DNA of 64,000 nucleotides from Branchiostoma floridae (lineage: Eukaryota > Chordata > Leptocardii > Amphioxiformes > Branchiostomatidae). A program made the position numbers and the translations under genes. Each line of letters starts with the position of its first letter. Position 1 is the first letter of the stretch. The stretch spans positions 10,646,714-10,710,713 of the forward strand of contig NC_049987.1 in assembly GCF_000003815.2 (NCBI RefSeq), read 5' to 3'. The notes under the pieces were generated by a model. That model saw nothing but the letters and a program-made list of their open reading frames with translations. It was not told the origin of the DNA and made no database searches. Positions 1 through 13,000 of this stretch are shown here, in pieces.

Positions 1-370
1 TTTCCATTCATTCTTACCGTAAAGCTTTACACACATTCAATAACAGTTTCTTAACAATTGTTCAACTCACAAAAACAGATTATACTGGACATTTCTTGTC
101 CACAGGATTTGTTCAAATGAAAAACGGCTTGCTCAAATGATTTATGTTGACTTGCCCATAGAAAATGAGGGCACAAAGCCATCCCTATATATGCAAAGCG
201 GACCTAATGGTTTATTCTCTTGCCATCAGCTTTGATGGAAATCTGCACCACCCAATGACATAAATGATAACATTCACTCATGCACTCACTCACTCACTCA
301 CTCACTCACTCACTCACTCACTCACTCACTCACTCACTCACTCACTCACTCACTCACGCATGCGCGCACG

Positions 371-420
<50 letters not shown>

Positions 421-714
421 AACACTTCAACAGCAAACATAATGATAGTCTTCTTTCTAAAATGTTACCTAAGCCTACAGATAAATCAGACTCCTAATAG
501 GTGGTGCAGAAAGGGTGTAAGTTGCGGGTGTGTGAGGCGGGGATCAGTAGTGAACCCTGCACCACCTCTTAGGAGTCTGGTTTTCCAGGGTTACAGATAT
601 GCTTCATGTAATATGCAGTGCATGTGCTGTGTCTACCGGATACACCTCTCTATCACTCATTCTCAGCCACTATCAATACAGAATTACTTCATACAGTAAA
701 CCCATTCTCCTTAC
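1..714. other. CSTF2 intron/3' side with microsatellites; no exon seen
   Basis: This stretch lies downstream (in the minus sense) of the last CSTF2 exon I can support, at 715-800. No CSTF2 C-terminal domain is recognisable on either strand here, so the remaining exons must lie left of the window. The only structure is the compound microsatellite near 270-415. Confidence 0.6.
268..415. repeat. Compound microsatellite (CACT)n then (CA)n
   Basis: A near-perfect tetranucleotide array of CACT units runs from about 270 to 355. It passes through a short CGCATGCGCGCACG junction into a (CA)n dinucleotide array ending near 414. Translation gives spurious LTHS-repeat and TH-repeat reading frames that are not genes. 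Confidence 0.97.
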
Positions 715-3700
715 CCCAGGTGCGTTCATCCTCTGTGGCGGCCCGTCAGGTCCCCGTGGGTTGGGTCCCCGAGATCCCATAGCCCTAGGGTCAGGACGTC
801 CTGTAGTGGAACGCCAAAGAGATTATTAAACTCTGCAAAGTACTGAACAATGTCCATGGGGGTCTTCAGACAATGACTTAAACTAAGTTGAAGTCACAAA
901 ATGAAGTTAATGATTTTTGATGATAAATGAACTTTTTTTCTGTCTGTACCATGTCTTGGCTGCTTAACTATTCCAAATAAACCATGATTTCCATAGTAAA
1001 AACTGCAAAAAAAAAACATACACATGCAAATTTTTGACACACATAAAGCTGTTCTCTTCTTGGTTGCATAACTAATTGGAATTGAACTGCTGATTGTGGT
1101 GGACAATAAGGATCAGTCTATTCCAAATATTCAGATAATCAGTTGTAGCACTCTTCTAATTATAAAAGATGTATTCAAATTATGCAAGTTAATATTAATA
1201 TCAAAGCAAACATGTAGTTCATGACTTGGTAAAGAAACAACTTTTAAGTTTAGCCTTTGAACTTGAAAGAAAAAAAAAACTGTTGCAATACCCAATTGGG
1301 TAATGGATGAGCCCATAACAGGGATAAGGTGTCCAGGACAGGGATAAGGTGTTAGACATCTATTTATATATTCTAGATTGTAACAAATTATTTTTAGAAT
1401 CACATGACAATACACATACTTAGTTTGACTGGAAGGACAATAGGTGTAGTGTACAAGGTAATGCCAGGATCAAGTGCAGCAAATCATTCATCCACAGATG
1501 AAAGGAAAGAAAAGGTGCATCTTGTCGCATATGTTCTTTTTTTACATCATGAAATGATCTTGTACTATCCAAAAGACTTCTTTTATTCAAGATGAGAACT
1601 TAAATTATGCAGTACAGTTGTCTGACTACAGGCTAATCAAAGCCTGCTTCAGTATCTATTTCATAAATGTAACTCCACATGGCTGTTAAGGAAAATAGTC
1701 TGTTAACCATCAGTTTTGATACACAGCTTGCTAAACTGACATTCTGATTTGTAGAAAAATCTAAGAGTGAATGTGATAAATGTTCAAATAAGAAGACACA
1801 GACTATTACCAGAGATCCTTAGAATTTCAAGACCCAGCACCAACTTTGAAAACAACTTTATTTTTTCTTGAAAAAATGTTTTCCCAGTTACATGTAACAT
1901 ATCTGATGCCATAGAGACTTTAAAAGTGGAAATGTTCATGGGGATTTGATTTTGTGCCAAGGAAAAACAGGAGTATTCATGGTGGTTTTAGGTTTGCATT
2001 TGAAACAGATGGGGAATGCTGGCAGAAGATGAATCAAAATGTTTTCTGATAGTTTTCAGATTGGGATGATGAGGTTACCACAAATCAAACATGGAAAACC
2101 ACTGCCAACATTTCCACTTTTACAGTAATGTTTACAACATGTACACATATGTTTGTGCTGTGTGTATGTCTACATACTCCTGTTGGGAGGGACATAGAAA
2201 TTATTTTGAAACTCCTCGGGAGTAACAAACCTCGGTAGTGTCCTTGATCGCCATATCCACCCTCGGGACCTCCATGGAAGCCTATATATGCAAGACACAG
2301 CCAACACTTGTGTTTATCAACAAACAGTCTTTTATTGGTGGTGGCACAGATAACAGGTACGTGTAACAACCTGCCTTCTGGTACAAATTCAGAACATTTT
2401 AAACTGTTCAAAAAATATGTTCACTGCTCAATCTAATAAGAATAGCATGATCATGAAAGTCAACATAGATCTTATCATTTAAAAAAGTCTAACATATCAA
2501 AGAAAAGATACACATTTTCTGTAATAATTCTTTATTGAGGTTTAAATATCATTACAATGGCGACTTAAATACATAGTCACATTATTCTCAATGGGAAGAC
2601 ATTAACTGTAACATGGAAAACGCGTCAGTAATTCTGCATATTAAAAAAATAACTGAAAATTCCAAAACAACTACTGCTCTGTCCGTTATGGGAGATGGAA
2701 ATGCGTGGTATATTGTCACCGAACAGCTAGTTTTTACGAAGTGACATCCTTGGGCAATCCAGGGGCAACACTTGAGATCTGTGTGTATCAAACAATTTGG
2801 ACACTGCAAGTAGGTCTGTTATTTCTGTGCGACCATGCTGAGCGAGAATGGAAAATTTATGTCTTGATGACTTTAGACTTTCTTCTTAGTTTGTATAAAA
2901 CAGTAAAACAAAAAGTGCTTCTTCCCATGTTCCAGAGTTCTTGTTATATGCACATGGATTACACCTTCTATGAGGAAAGTATCATGGGACATGACCAACC
3001 TGTAGGACTTATAATAGACTGCAGAAAATTGCGAACAACTCTATCTTTTATGTATTGCACATTGAGAGAATACTGGGGATCCGGTATATATATATTTATA
3101 ATTATTTGGAAATAAGTTATTTGCAGACTGTAATGAATGCATTTGGGATTTGTATATATTTCTTGTGTCTCTATATTCTTCAAGTAATGTGTAAGAGAAC
3201 ATTAGACGGAAGTTGTCATTGAAACTCTTAATTCAAGTTGGAGCTTTCCAACTAAACTCATGTTGATATTTCTATGTGTTAACTCCAGGTTAAACATGAA
3301 ACGTCTATAGTCTATAGAAAAACACCTACCTCTGGGGTCATGCGGCCCTTGGCCCCTGTCCTGACCCATGGGGCTGGGTCCCCCAGGGTGGGGGCCTTGA
3401 GGACCCCTGGGGTCCATCGGTCCCCTGGGGTCCATGCCCCCCTCCCGTCCCATCCGTGGGTCCATGGGTCCATCTCCCAATAGAGCGGGACGTGGTCGAC
3501 CCATGTCTCCAGGTCCATGGGGCCCTGAAAAAAATCACATTACATTTACTTATCACTGAATATAAACTCTTTTTACACAACCAATGCTTTGTTCTCTTCA
3601 GCGTTTCGGTGACTGTCTGTCACCTTCTTCAGGGCAATTCTGACTGGTTCACATTGTACTGCAGGACAGGTGTCTCTGCTCACAGTTCAGATGCGGTCAC

Positions 3701-6700
3701 AAAAAAGAAACTATTTACTCTTCACTTTAAAGTTCAATACAGAAGATATGGTAATTCGATTCAGTTCAATGAAGCTTACTTTTAATTTGATTTTTAGGCA
3801 AACTGAGAGTTTAGGGAGTTTGTGATCTTTATTTCAAGCCTTACCATTCTATTTGTTGCTGACAGTACTAATAGCTTAGCATGCTTTCCTCAATATAAGG
3901 GTACCTTTAAATTCAAATTCTACCACAATTCTTATAGTTACTTTTGCCGAGAAGGTTATCTTCCGTGTTGTCTGTCTGTCTTTATGAACAGCATAAATCA
4001 AGAAACTGTGGATATGTCCATATGATATCCAGTAGGTGAGTAGGGGCTAGGAAAATAAAGCTCAAGTTTGATAAATGGCCTCCTAGCAACTTTCTACACC
4101 ATTTCAGTGGAACTTCCAGTTTTGATATCTCGTGTTCTGAACACGCTTTTCTTGTGAATTCTTTTTAGTGGTACATAGCTCTTGTTATGGGGGTAAAACA
4201 GAAGGTTTGGTGTACCTCTGGCCCTCGGGTCATGCATCATGGGCTGGTCCATCATGGGCCCTGGCTGCATGGGGCCCGGCCCTGGCTGACCCATCATCGG
4301 CCCACCCTGCATGGGCATACCTGGCTGCATGGGTGGCCCACCCGGCCCCATGGGTCCCGGCCCACCCATCTGCATCCCAGGCTGACCCATCCCCGGGCCG
4401 CCCGCCATGGAAACGGACGGCTGCTGGGGCATCATCTGAGGCTGGCTTCCCATTGGTGGGCGTCCCTGTCAATCACAGTAAAGATTAACTTTTATTATTA
4501 AGTCCTTTCTTCAAGGAACTAAATGGGTTATAACACTTGTTCAGGGTGCAAAGTAGGGCAAGTTACAACAACAGGTAGTTTCAAATTCTGAAAAACTCAT
4601 TCAATTCAAAACCAGACAAAAACATCTTGTGACAATTCTAATCTAACTGGCTAGTATATTGTACAAACTAGGAAGAAGACACTACTCTCTATCTACATGT
4701 AAGTAACGTACTGTAATTATAAGTATGGCAACTAAGGATGACCTGAACAGAACACCACAAAGCACATTATTTACCAGATGAATAAAGACTACTGGACTCT
4801 TCTTGATAAACGTGTTTAGGGAGGAAACTATTGAAAATGACACACTAAGGTAGGTACCATATGTGGGGACTGCTGCTGTGGTGGGGGGGCAGACCCTCCC
4901 TGCCCTGCAGGTACCAACGGCTCCACCTTGGATGGCTGGCGGTGAAGCATTTTCTGAAAAAAAAAATTCGCCTCTTAGTCTTAGTCTTAGTCTTATACAG
5001 TTGGTAAATCTATAATTTGCAAAAAGAAAAGCAAAACCAACACAATATCGTCCTGCAGTGTTTTGTAGGCTGTAACACTAAAAAATTGTTCGGAAGAAAG
5101 TTATCTGGAACCAGTTTAGCTCAATGAACTCAATGAAAAATGGACAGGCTCTTCCAATGGTTTTGACAGAGAAAACAGATGTTCTGTATGTACATAACTG
5201 TATGAATATAACTTTACAAGTTCTTTAAAGCAGGAAATCCCCTAGCTCTTTCTGACAAGTAACATTGTACACCATGGACCATGGCTTGATATCCCGCACA
5301 TACTAAGGACTGCAACCTTTTCCAGTACGCACAAGTTGGGGGTGTGACAACAGCCAGGTTTTGAATTCAATACCTCTTGGTCCTAAGGCTGGGCCACAAA
5401 ACACTGGACTACAAAAGTGCAGATACTAGTAGATCTCACCATTGCCACATGAGGGTCCACTATTCTCATGACCACCTGAGCCTGCAGCAGTGCGTAGGCC
5501 AGCTGGGGGTTCTGCAGAAGCATGTTCCTGGCCTCCTGAGGGTTGTTCTGGATACACAACTGAGAGGAAGAGATGTACACAATATACAACATGTACACTG
5601 TAAGTGTTGAGGTTAACAGTGATTTACTTTTGGGGTAAGGAGAAGACTAAGTGCTCATGGTGGTTTAACTTAAGTTTGCATTAGCCCTTAAGTCACATAT
5701 CGTACAGTTAAACACTGGTTATGTTTTTATGTTAACCAGGCCTCAACATGCTTTTTATTGCACAGGTGTAGTTATATGTAACATTGAAAATTATCTGCAT
5801 CAAATTTTGCCTACACCTCTCATAATTTAGGAAGCATTGATACACTTTGAAACTGTTTAGTGTATACAAACTATGTAAACTCTTAACAGAACTACATCAA
5901 CTCTTAAAAAGTTCTAACATACCTTCATCTGTTTCATGAGCTCAAACATCTGTTCAGGAGGCAGACTGGCCACAGCCTGACTGATGGCCTCAGGAGCATC
6001 CTCAGGCTGGACAGGTGGTCCATAGGGAGACTGGGGGAAAGGCAAGGTAATACATCGTTTACAACCACAGGAGATAAAGCTTTATGGGCACAACAGAAAG
6101 TACAGTAACTTTCGTATAGTCAGCTACAAACTACAAGATACTAGATTTACAAAATAAATTCTACAATGAATTTCTTATTATCCATAACCTTCATCTTAAA
6201 CTACAAAAATAAATCTTATGATAGTGTGCGAGTGAAGATGTTTGGTGATTGAGATTCAGAAAAAGATACACCTTCTCATACATGAGGAGAGGAGTACATT
6301 TAAAATATATCCATTGCTTTCATGAAGGCAGAACAGTTTGTCTAAACTTACTTCTTGTGAAGGACCAGCCACAGTAAGTTCTGAAAAGAAGAGAACAAAC
6401 ATCTTGGTTCAAATCATATACATTATACATGTATAGCTAAAAAAACAATTCATACCAGTCGTCTGATATGCTTTCCAAATCTATCAATGTTATACAATTC
6501 AAATTCATGTTATGAATGATTCTTGGCTTTTCTTTGCCAAGTGTCTGATAAATTCTTACCACAAATGAAGTGGCACTTTATATTGACAATGACAATACTA
6601 GTATACACATTCTTCTTTGGCTCTTTTTGTCTCAAGAGATGGTTTGACAACTTCAAACTTCAGTAATTGTATACACATTGGTATAAGGTAAAGGTAAAGT

Positions 6701-8499
6701 GGTTGACCTTAGACTGAGAATGAAGGATAACGCTCTTTTATTAGCTAGAATAGATACGTTGGTATCAAGCACACTGGGTCAGCCTTGCACTTTTCATACT
6801 AGTAAATGTGTTGGATTCTTTTGCATGCAAAGGTTTGACCATTCAGGCAAATGCCTAAGTTCCCTCATATATAGGGCCACCAGGTTTTTGTACCCACTTT
6901 GGTAGGATGATGCGACTCTTTTTCCAGTCGTGTTAAGACGCGGATGCTAACCCACACCGCTTTTCCTAATATCTTTACATATAAAAATTCATATTAAAAA
7001 AAGTTACGTTTCAGCTCCTCTTTGCTCTTCTCACTGGCAGCGTTGTCCACTCTGAGCTGCCGACCGTTCAGCTCATGCCCATTAAGGTTGCGCATGGCAC
7101 TGAGGGCCGTCTCCTGGTCTTTATACTCACAGAACCCATAGCCTTTAGGTTTGCCTGTTTCTCTGTCATACACCAACCTGGTGGAACAAAACAATCAATC
7201 ATTCATGTGTTTCCACAAATACATAGAACAATTTCATACACTAACACCATCTGAGCTTAGACTTCATGTATGTGCCTGAAGAAATTAAATGTCCAGATGC
7301 TGCACCTCCTCTGCCTGATTGATTTTCCTACCAGGAAGTTTGCAGACTATGAAATTAAGAACTAGAATGATATAGGCTAGAGATGCAGCCAAGACATTTG
7401 TAAGACCTGTTTCTTTTGTGCTTGGGCAAAAGCTTATCTCTCTGCAATGGCTTTAAGCTTTGCACATTGCAGACTTTTGAACAAATTTTTTACCTGAAAA
7501 TCTCCCTCACCACATTGGATGAAACTTTGGGACTGCCAAACATTGTCCAATCTTTGGAAGTCGTGTGATGATAGAGACAACATCGGGCATTCTACTGCAG
7601 AAAATGTCAATCAGATCTCAAAAACTTGTAGGCTGATCAGCTTTTCCTTATGTGTGAGAGAGAACTTATCCTAATACATGTATCCTCTACATTACTTCTT
7701 CTTCTTTTGGATACAGCCCACATTCTTAGTGAAGAATACAATTACTTTGCCTTAGTCAGTGTACAATGTACTTAGTCTCCAAGCAGACCCTACGGTGCCG
7801 TTTTACTCCCTTTGGCCGGCTATCTCCCTTTGGCCGGCTATACTCCTTTGCCAGCTTTCATACTATCTCTTTAGGCACCGTAGGGTCTGCTTGGAGACTA
7901 AGTGTACTCACAGCTTCACACCTCGCACAATTATACATACCTAAAGCTGATGACAGGCCCGACTTCAGAGAAGATATCCTTCAGCTGTTCTTCAGTGGCC
8001 TCGTAGGGGATATTCCCCACTGTGAAAGATGCATGGAAAGTGAATGCGATGTGACAGGGGAAAGCAACATATGCAGCTTTTTGTCAAAAAATTCAAAACC
8101 AGTGTGACTCACATTATTTATATACAAACATACACGTGGGTGTATGAAATGATTGCACTCTACATGTATCTAATTTACTCTACGGTCTTTATAGATCAAA
8201 TTTTACAGAAAGCCACAAACTATAACATTGGACCTGATCACTGTTGAACAGATATTTTGAGAAAAGGAGAAAAGACACAACAAAACCTTCAGCGCCCCCC
8301 TCCCACTCTACAAACGCGGTCAGAATCAACTTCACTACAGAGCCATATAAATGGAATAGGGACAGAATATTACTACCAACATCATCTATAGCTTGATGTG
8401 GTTATTTCAATGTTGAGAAATGTGTCTACTCTTACCGAAAACGGAGCGTAGAGACCGATCTTGTGCTGGGTTCAGTCCTTGTAAACCAACCGCCGCCAT
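715..8499 (-). CDS. CSTF2: Cleavage stimulation factor subunit 2 (CstF-64), 3' end outside window
   Basis: CstF-64 binds the GU-rich element downstream of poly(A) sites in the nuclear 3'-processing complex. I join exons 8499-8436, 8019-7941, 7177-7008, 6380-6352, 6030-5923, 5559-5440, 4953-4858, 4465-4216, 3524-3330, 2281-2231 and 800-715, all with GT-AG junctions and continuous frame, giving 416 residues so far. The N-terminal RRM (about residues 17-95) carries RNP2 in [18 protein letters not shown] and RNP1 as KGYGFCEY. The hinge region (about 130-190) contains [15 protein letters not shown] and [20 protein letters not shown], near-identical to vertebrate CstF-64. A Gly/Pro/Met-rich tract with MDPRG-type repeats follows. 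The conserved C-terminal helical domain is not in the window. The start codon lies in a YY1-type motif, and the gene is divergent from SNAPC2. Identification is certain; the smallest exons (29 and 51 nt) are the least certain. Confidence 0.95.
4216..4465 (-). CDS. CSTF2: CSTF2 exon 8, Met/Gly/Pro/Gln-rich low-complexity segment
   Basis: This 250-nt exon encodes a compositionally extreme segment with many PM, GM, GGP and QP steps. It matches in character the Pro/Gly-rich region between the hinge and C-terminal domain of CstF-64. The acceptor (GACAG at 4466-4470) and donor (GTACAC) keep phase with the flanking exons at 4858-4953 and 3330-3524. High GC and repetitiveness create long open frames on the opposite strand, which are shadows. 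Confidence 0.88.
7771..7902. mobile_element. Short hairpin MITE in CSTF2 intron
   Basis: Near-perfect inverted termini of about 29 bp begin CTTAGTCTCCAAGCAGACCC on the left and end GGGTCTGCTTGGAGACTAAG on the right. They enclose about 70 bp with two direct copies of TTTGGCCGGCTATCTCC-like sequence. The four bases TGTA flank both ends (7767-7770 and 7903-7906), a plausible target-site duplication. Confidence 0.85.
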
Positions 8500-8503
8500 C
8501 TTG
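8492..8503 (-). promoter_or_regulatory. YY1-type motif overlapping the CSTF2 start codon
   Basis: On the minus strand the sequence reads CAAGATGGCGGC, the canonical YY1 consensus, and its ATG is the CSTF2 start codon. In vertebrate housekeeping genes YY1 sites just downstream of the transcription start often coincide with the initiator ATG. This supports both the chosen start and a TATA-less promoter. Confidence 0.75.
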
Positions 8504-8758
8504 TCGTGCTTTCGATGTGAAGGGGTAAACCATTAAACATTGCCAACAGCGGGCCGCATTCCAATGCAACAAATTTGTATGTAAATTCTACTAAAACACT
8601 TTTAGGCATAAATACACAGTCATTTCAAAGATATAGAGTTGATACTAGTTCTAGTGAAGCTTATATTCTGTCGACAAACGTCTAATTTTAGAACAGCTCC
8701 TCCAATCATGTACTATAGAGGATTGTCCCCCGATAAGCGTCCCATGAGCCTTCGAAGC

Positions 8759-8770
8759 AAGATGGCTGCC
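8759..8770 (+). promoter_or_regulatory. YY1-type motif in CSTF2/SNAPC2 intergenic region
   Basis: AAGATGGCTGCC on the plus strand is a good YY1 match, facing SNAPC2. It probably marks the region just downstream of a SNAPC2 transcription start, with the first noncoding exon in this area. Motif match only. Confidence 0.55.
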
Positions 8771-8862
8771 GAGTGCCGAGTGCTGCCGAATTTTGCACAG
8801 GGGAGAGAAAGCACCCTGCCATATTTGGAAGAAGGAAGTCAGGCTACCCACAAGGCACCCCG

Positions 8863-8877
8863 TTGCATGCTGGGAGA
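8863..8877 (-). promoter_or_regulatory. ZNF143/Staf-type motif between CSTF2 and SNAPC2
   Basis: The minus strand reads TCTCCCAGCATGCAA, close to the long ZNF143/THAP11 consensus with its CCCAGCATGC core. ZNF143 sites are typical of TATA-less promoters and of snRNA promoters. Here the site sits between two divergent genes, one encoding an snRNA transcription factor subunit. Confidence 0.55.
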
Positions 8878-9533
8878 TACTCGAAGCGCTCCCTGACGCG
8901 GCTGTACCGAGCTCCCGCTTTAGCCTGGATTTATGTTGAAATTAGTACCTAAAGAAGCCTCATAGTCACAGTATATTACATAGGCGTGTATTTGGATGGT
9001 CAGGGAGCTTTTAGATCAGCTTTTCAGAAATTGAAGGTAAAGTTATCAAAGGAAATTGACCGACAGCGAACAACAGCTGTAGTCCGTAGTGGGAGGAGCT
9101 AGAAAGCGCGCCGAAAGCTTCAGGTCACTAAATCGACCTATACAGTGGATTATGCTCGCGCACCGAGGACTGCGTGCCGTCCCCCCTGCTGGGTGCATTC
9201 TCTCCCCTGTGAGACATTTGTGCTGAAAAAAAAGTTGATAGGTGACAAGGTCTGTAGTTTAGTCGTAGTTTGTCCTTTATTGAGAGTGTTCAGCCCTTTT
9301 GATACAATCGAGTTATTTTTATTTAATTTCAGTATTGATATTTCAGCAGTAGTACCCATTGTTCAATGATATGGTGCGGAATATAAACAGTATCGAAACT
9401 GTGGGGAGGGGGGCGATTTTGACGTCGGAGTTTCGTTTGCCACCGCAAAAAGTGCGAATATAAAACCACCGCGAACATTGCTGCATTTAAAGTATACTGA
9501 GTACTAGTACCATGTATGTAAAATTACATGTAT

Positions 9534-9950
9534 GAAACAACCAGAGGGGCGAGTAAGAACAGAAAGAAACAACATGCCCCCTACCCGGAATCGAACCGGG
9601 GTCGGCAGATCACAAATCACGAACGCTATCACCGTCGCCACAAAAGCACTAGTGCCCTTGGGCAAGGACGATAGGCGGTACTTGAACACCACTGTTACAC
9701 TACTCCCCCTTTTCTTCAAGATTCGTCCTCGAATCTCCGAGTTCGACATCCCTGTGTGGCACATCCGCTAGCCTGTTACTCACAGGGTCGGCATGGGAAC
9801 CAGTGAAACAACCAGAGGGGCGAGTAAGAACAGAAAGAAACAACATGCCCCCTACCCGGAATCGAACCGGGGTCGGCAGATCACAAATCACGAACGCTAT
9901 CACCGTCGCCACAAAAGCACTAGTGCCCTTGGGCAAGAACACCACTGTTA
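9534..9950 (-). repeat. Duplicated tRNA-derived SINE segment, 271-bp period
   Basis: About 130 bp beginning GAAACAACCAGAGGGGCGAG at 9534 recurs almost unchanged at 9805. Read on the minus strand each copy has a tRNA-like head with an A-box-like GTGGCGACGGTGATAGCG and a perfect T-arm CCCGGTTCGATTCCGGG, which serves as the pol III B box. A TTGCCCAAGGGCACTAG module lies upstream on that strand. No acceptor stem can be closed, so this is a SINE rather than a working tRNA gene. The second copy lacks 18 bp (GACGATAGGCGGTACTTG) present in the first. Confidence 0.8.
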
Positions 9951-10022
9951 CATGTATTTACACAAAAATGTGACCAAATTCATGTTTCCTTCTTTTCAGT
10001 GTCCAAAGAACAGATCAGCAGC

Positions 10023-13000
10023 ATGAAGCCACCAAAGAGACAGAGGAAAGCAGCAGGGGGCTATGTGCACAACTCAGCCAGTAGCTACAGGAGGTTTACT
10101 TTGTCGACCAAATGGAGCCTGAAGGACAAGAAAAAGCTCCTCAGTGCACTGAAAAAGTAAGACATGATCAGTCTTTAGAACTATGTTTCAAACTTGTTTA
10201 GGTCTGTTATTTTACACTTACAGTTTTGTGATACATGTCTGCTCAATATTTCTATCCTATAAATTTATATCTTGTATATCTTGCATAACAAAACAACAAC
10301 AACAATAATCCAACAATCATAGTTAGGGTCTTCAATGTACATGTATCTGCTCAGTGTCATTTAAGAAAGGTAGTGGATGCTAAATTGCTACCTGAAACGT
10401 CTGACCGTTTCCAAAATCATATCCAGTTGCTTCAGTAACTGCTATTGGCATATCATAATACCTGGATGTCTAACATTCATCAAGGGAACCTAGTTGTTAA
10501 ACATCTGTTGTATGTTAGCTTGTCTTCCGTACCTTCATGTTGTTACACATGTGTGTCATCTTTTGAGTTTTAAGAAAATCGTTGACTTATACTACAGGGT
10601 CTCAAGGCAGGATGACTACAATATCATCAAGAAGTATGTAAAGAACAAGACAGTGGAAGAGGTGAGTTCATGGAAGAAGTGTTCAGTAAGAGACTTTGCA
10701 AGATGATCTGCATGTAGTTTGTTTCATTTTTGGTTCTTGCCTTATTGTTTTAATAATTATGCTACATGTACTGTATAACTATAAGCCAAATTAGTTTAGA
10801 TCTGTTGTCTCTGCTGAAGTATCACGACTAACAGCTGTCAGTGTGATAAAGTTTGGTTAATAGGGGAAATGTTTTATTGCAAATTCATGTCCAATTGGGG
10901 GGAACGGGTTTTCTGCGCGTTAAAAATCTGCGCGCGCGTTAAAAATCTGCGCGCGCGTTAAAAATCTGCGCGTTAAAAAATCAAGTTCTGCATTGATAAA
11001 TTCTTAGTCAGAAAAATGTGACCCCATTATATGATTTTCCCTCCGCTACCTGAATTTTTGGTTTGAAAAGCCCCTAATTTTTTGGTCCCTTGGGAATAGG
11101 TTAATTTGCATATCCAAAAGATTTCAAAATCACTTGAATTTGACACAAATACATGGAAAAATTACTAATATGAGGCTTTGTGTTGTAAAATATAACTGCT
11201 TGAGGTTTTTCTCCATTCTACAAGCTTCATTTCATCTTTTCTCAAGCAGATTGTTTCACATGCAAATGTCAACCTTTGTTGCGCGTTAAAACTTCACATT
11301 CAAAAATCACTTAAAAACTCCTGGAATATTTACAGAAAGGGATGTTGTACTCTAGAATGCAACAATATGATACTTAATTTTATTTTGTGTTATCATCTTC
11401 AAGCTTTTAAGTTAAAAACGGCAAAAAAGTTTCCAAATCCCGAGGGAATCAGCTAATTTGCATATTTTAACGCGCAGGTTTTTAACGCGCAAGTTTTAAC
11501 GCGCAAATTTTAACGCGCACAAAACCCCAACCCCAATTGGGGCTAATTGCAAGTGAACAAAATCAAATACATGGAGTGATTGAAAACGGGTAAATAATCT
11601 AGATTCTAACATACAAATATTAACTGATTGTATGTACATACAGAATATCAAGTACGATTCTAAACCTACATTACTATTGCGAGGTATGACTTCTTTTTTG
11701 AAAACTGTTGGAAATGAAATGTCCCACATTTTCTATGATAGATTGATTTGATGATCTTAGCAGAAGGTGTGTCTTTTGTGTGTTGATATACAATTTCTAT
11801 GTACAAAGCAATATTTCTTATTCCTTATCCCTACAGATAGAAGAATATGTGACACAGATGAAGAAAAGAGCAGGTAGTATACTACCATTACCAACTGTTT
11901 GAAGGTCTTTTTGCTTTTGAATATCCAGTTATGATATCAAACTTATTCTATAATCTACCTTATTTTGAAATTTTTTGTTGTACTTCCTTCATTAATCTTT
12001 ATTTCTGATATCGAATGTTTAGAGTCACTTGCAAGCAAAGGCATTGAAAAGGAAAAGCAAGCTGAAAAAACTCCAGTTGAGGTAAGTGTCAAGTCCTTTC
12101 AACACTTAAGAAGCAGACTCAGCCATGTCAGCCTTCTGTGCATATCAGTGTTTCAGATTGAATGTATATGTCACAGTAGAGATCTTATAGGATATAGATA
12201 TAGGATCTCAGTTAGAGATCCTATATCTTAGCATCATTTGAGTTTGCATCGGAGTTTCTCCTAGGAGAATCGACGATTCTACTGGATCGTGATCTCTACT
12301 GTGACATATATATGTATGTTCAATGGGTAAATTGTTTAAATTGTCAATATTCTCAGGGTCTTGTACAAGAGTTACATTTGTTCAGTTACAGTTCAAATGG
12401 TGTCATATTTTCTCTAGTTTTTGGATGTCTCCCACCTTAGGATTAAATAGTTTGATTTCAGGTATTATTATTTCAAACAAAGATGCAAAAGACTGTTGAC
12501 CTCTCCACCTTGCCCCTCAGACCTGGCTGGACACCTGTAGTGACCTGATGAGTGAGGTTCCACCTGAGTGTTTACAGGCATTCTCTCAGGTGAGAGGCTT
12601 TGAATGCCTGTTTGAATGAGTGCTGTAGAACCTATTCCTTAATTTGCTCATTAACTGACGTCACCACCAAAAGATTTGAATATACACCAGACGGGTAGCA
12701 GAAGTGAACATAGGAGCAAACTACTACCCAGATGGTACCCAGGCTAGTTTAATACATGTCTGGCATCATTTTGACAGAAAACAATATGCACTCACCAAAG
12801 AAAAACCTACTCCGCAGGTGCTGACTGTTGCCGCTGCAGAGCCAGCTAACTTGGAGGAGCCAGATGACTCACCTGACTACCCTGCCATCTATAACTACCT
12901 GTCCTGTCTCCTGAGGAATGCTCCTCCTCCAACACTCAAACCTCTAGGTACGTACCATAGTATAATCATTGTTTTCTAAATCATTTAAAGCCCCTTAGTA

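Noticed and set aside
264-699. Open frames with LTHS and TH repeats
   Set aside because: They are translations of the (CACT)n and (CA)n microsatellites, with no homology, splice context or codon structure.
4168-4501. Plus-strand open frames of over 100 codons
   Set aside because: They are antisense shadows of the low-complexity CSTF2 exon 8.
9560-9660. Possible tRNA gene on the minus strand
   Set aside because: The T-arm is perfect but no acceptor stem or clean anticodon arm can be formed and the unit is repeated with a SINE-like module, so I call it tRNA-derived repeat.
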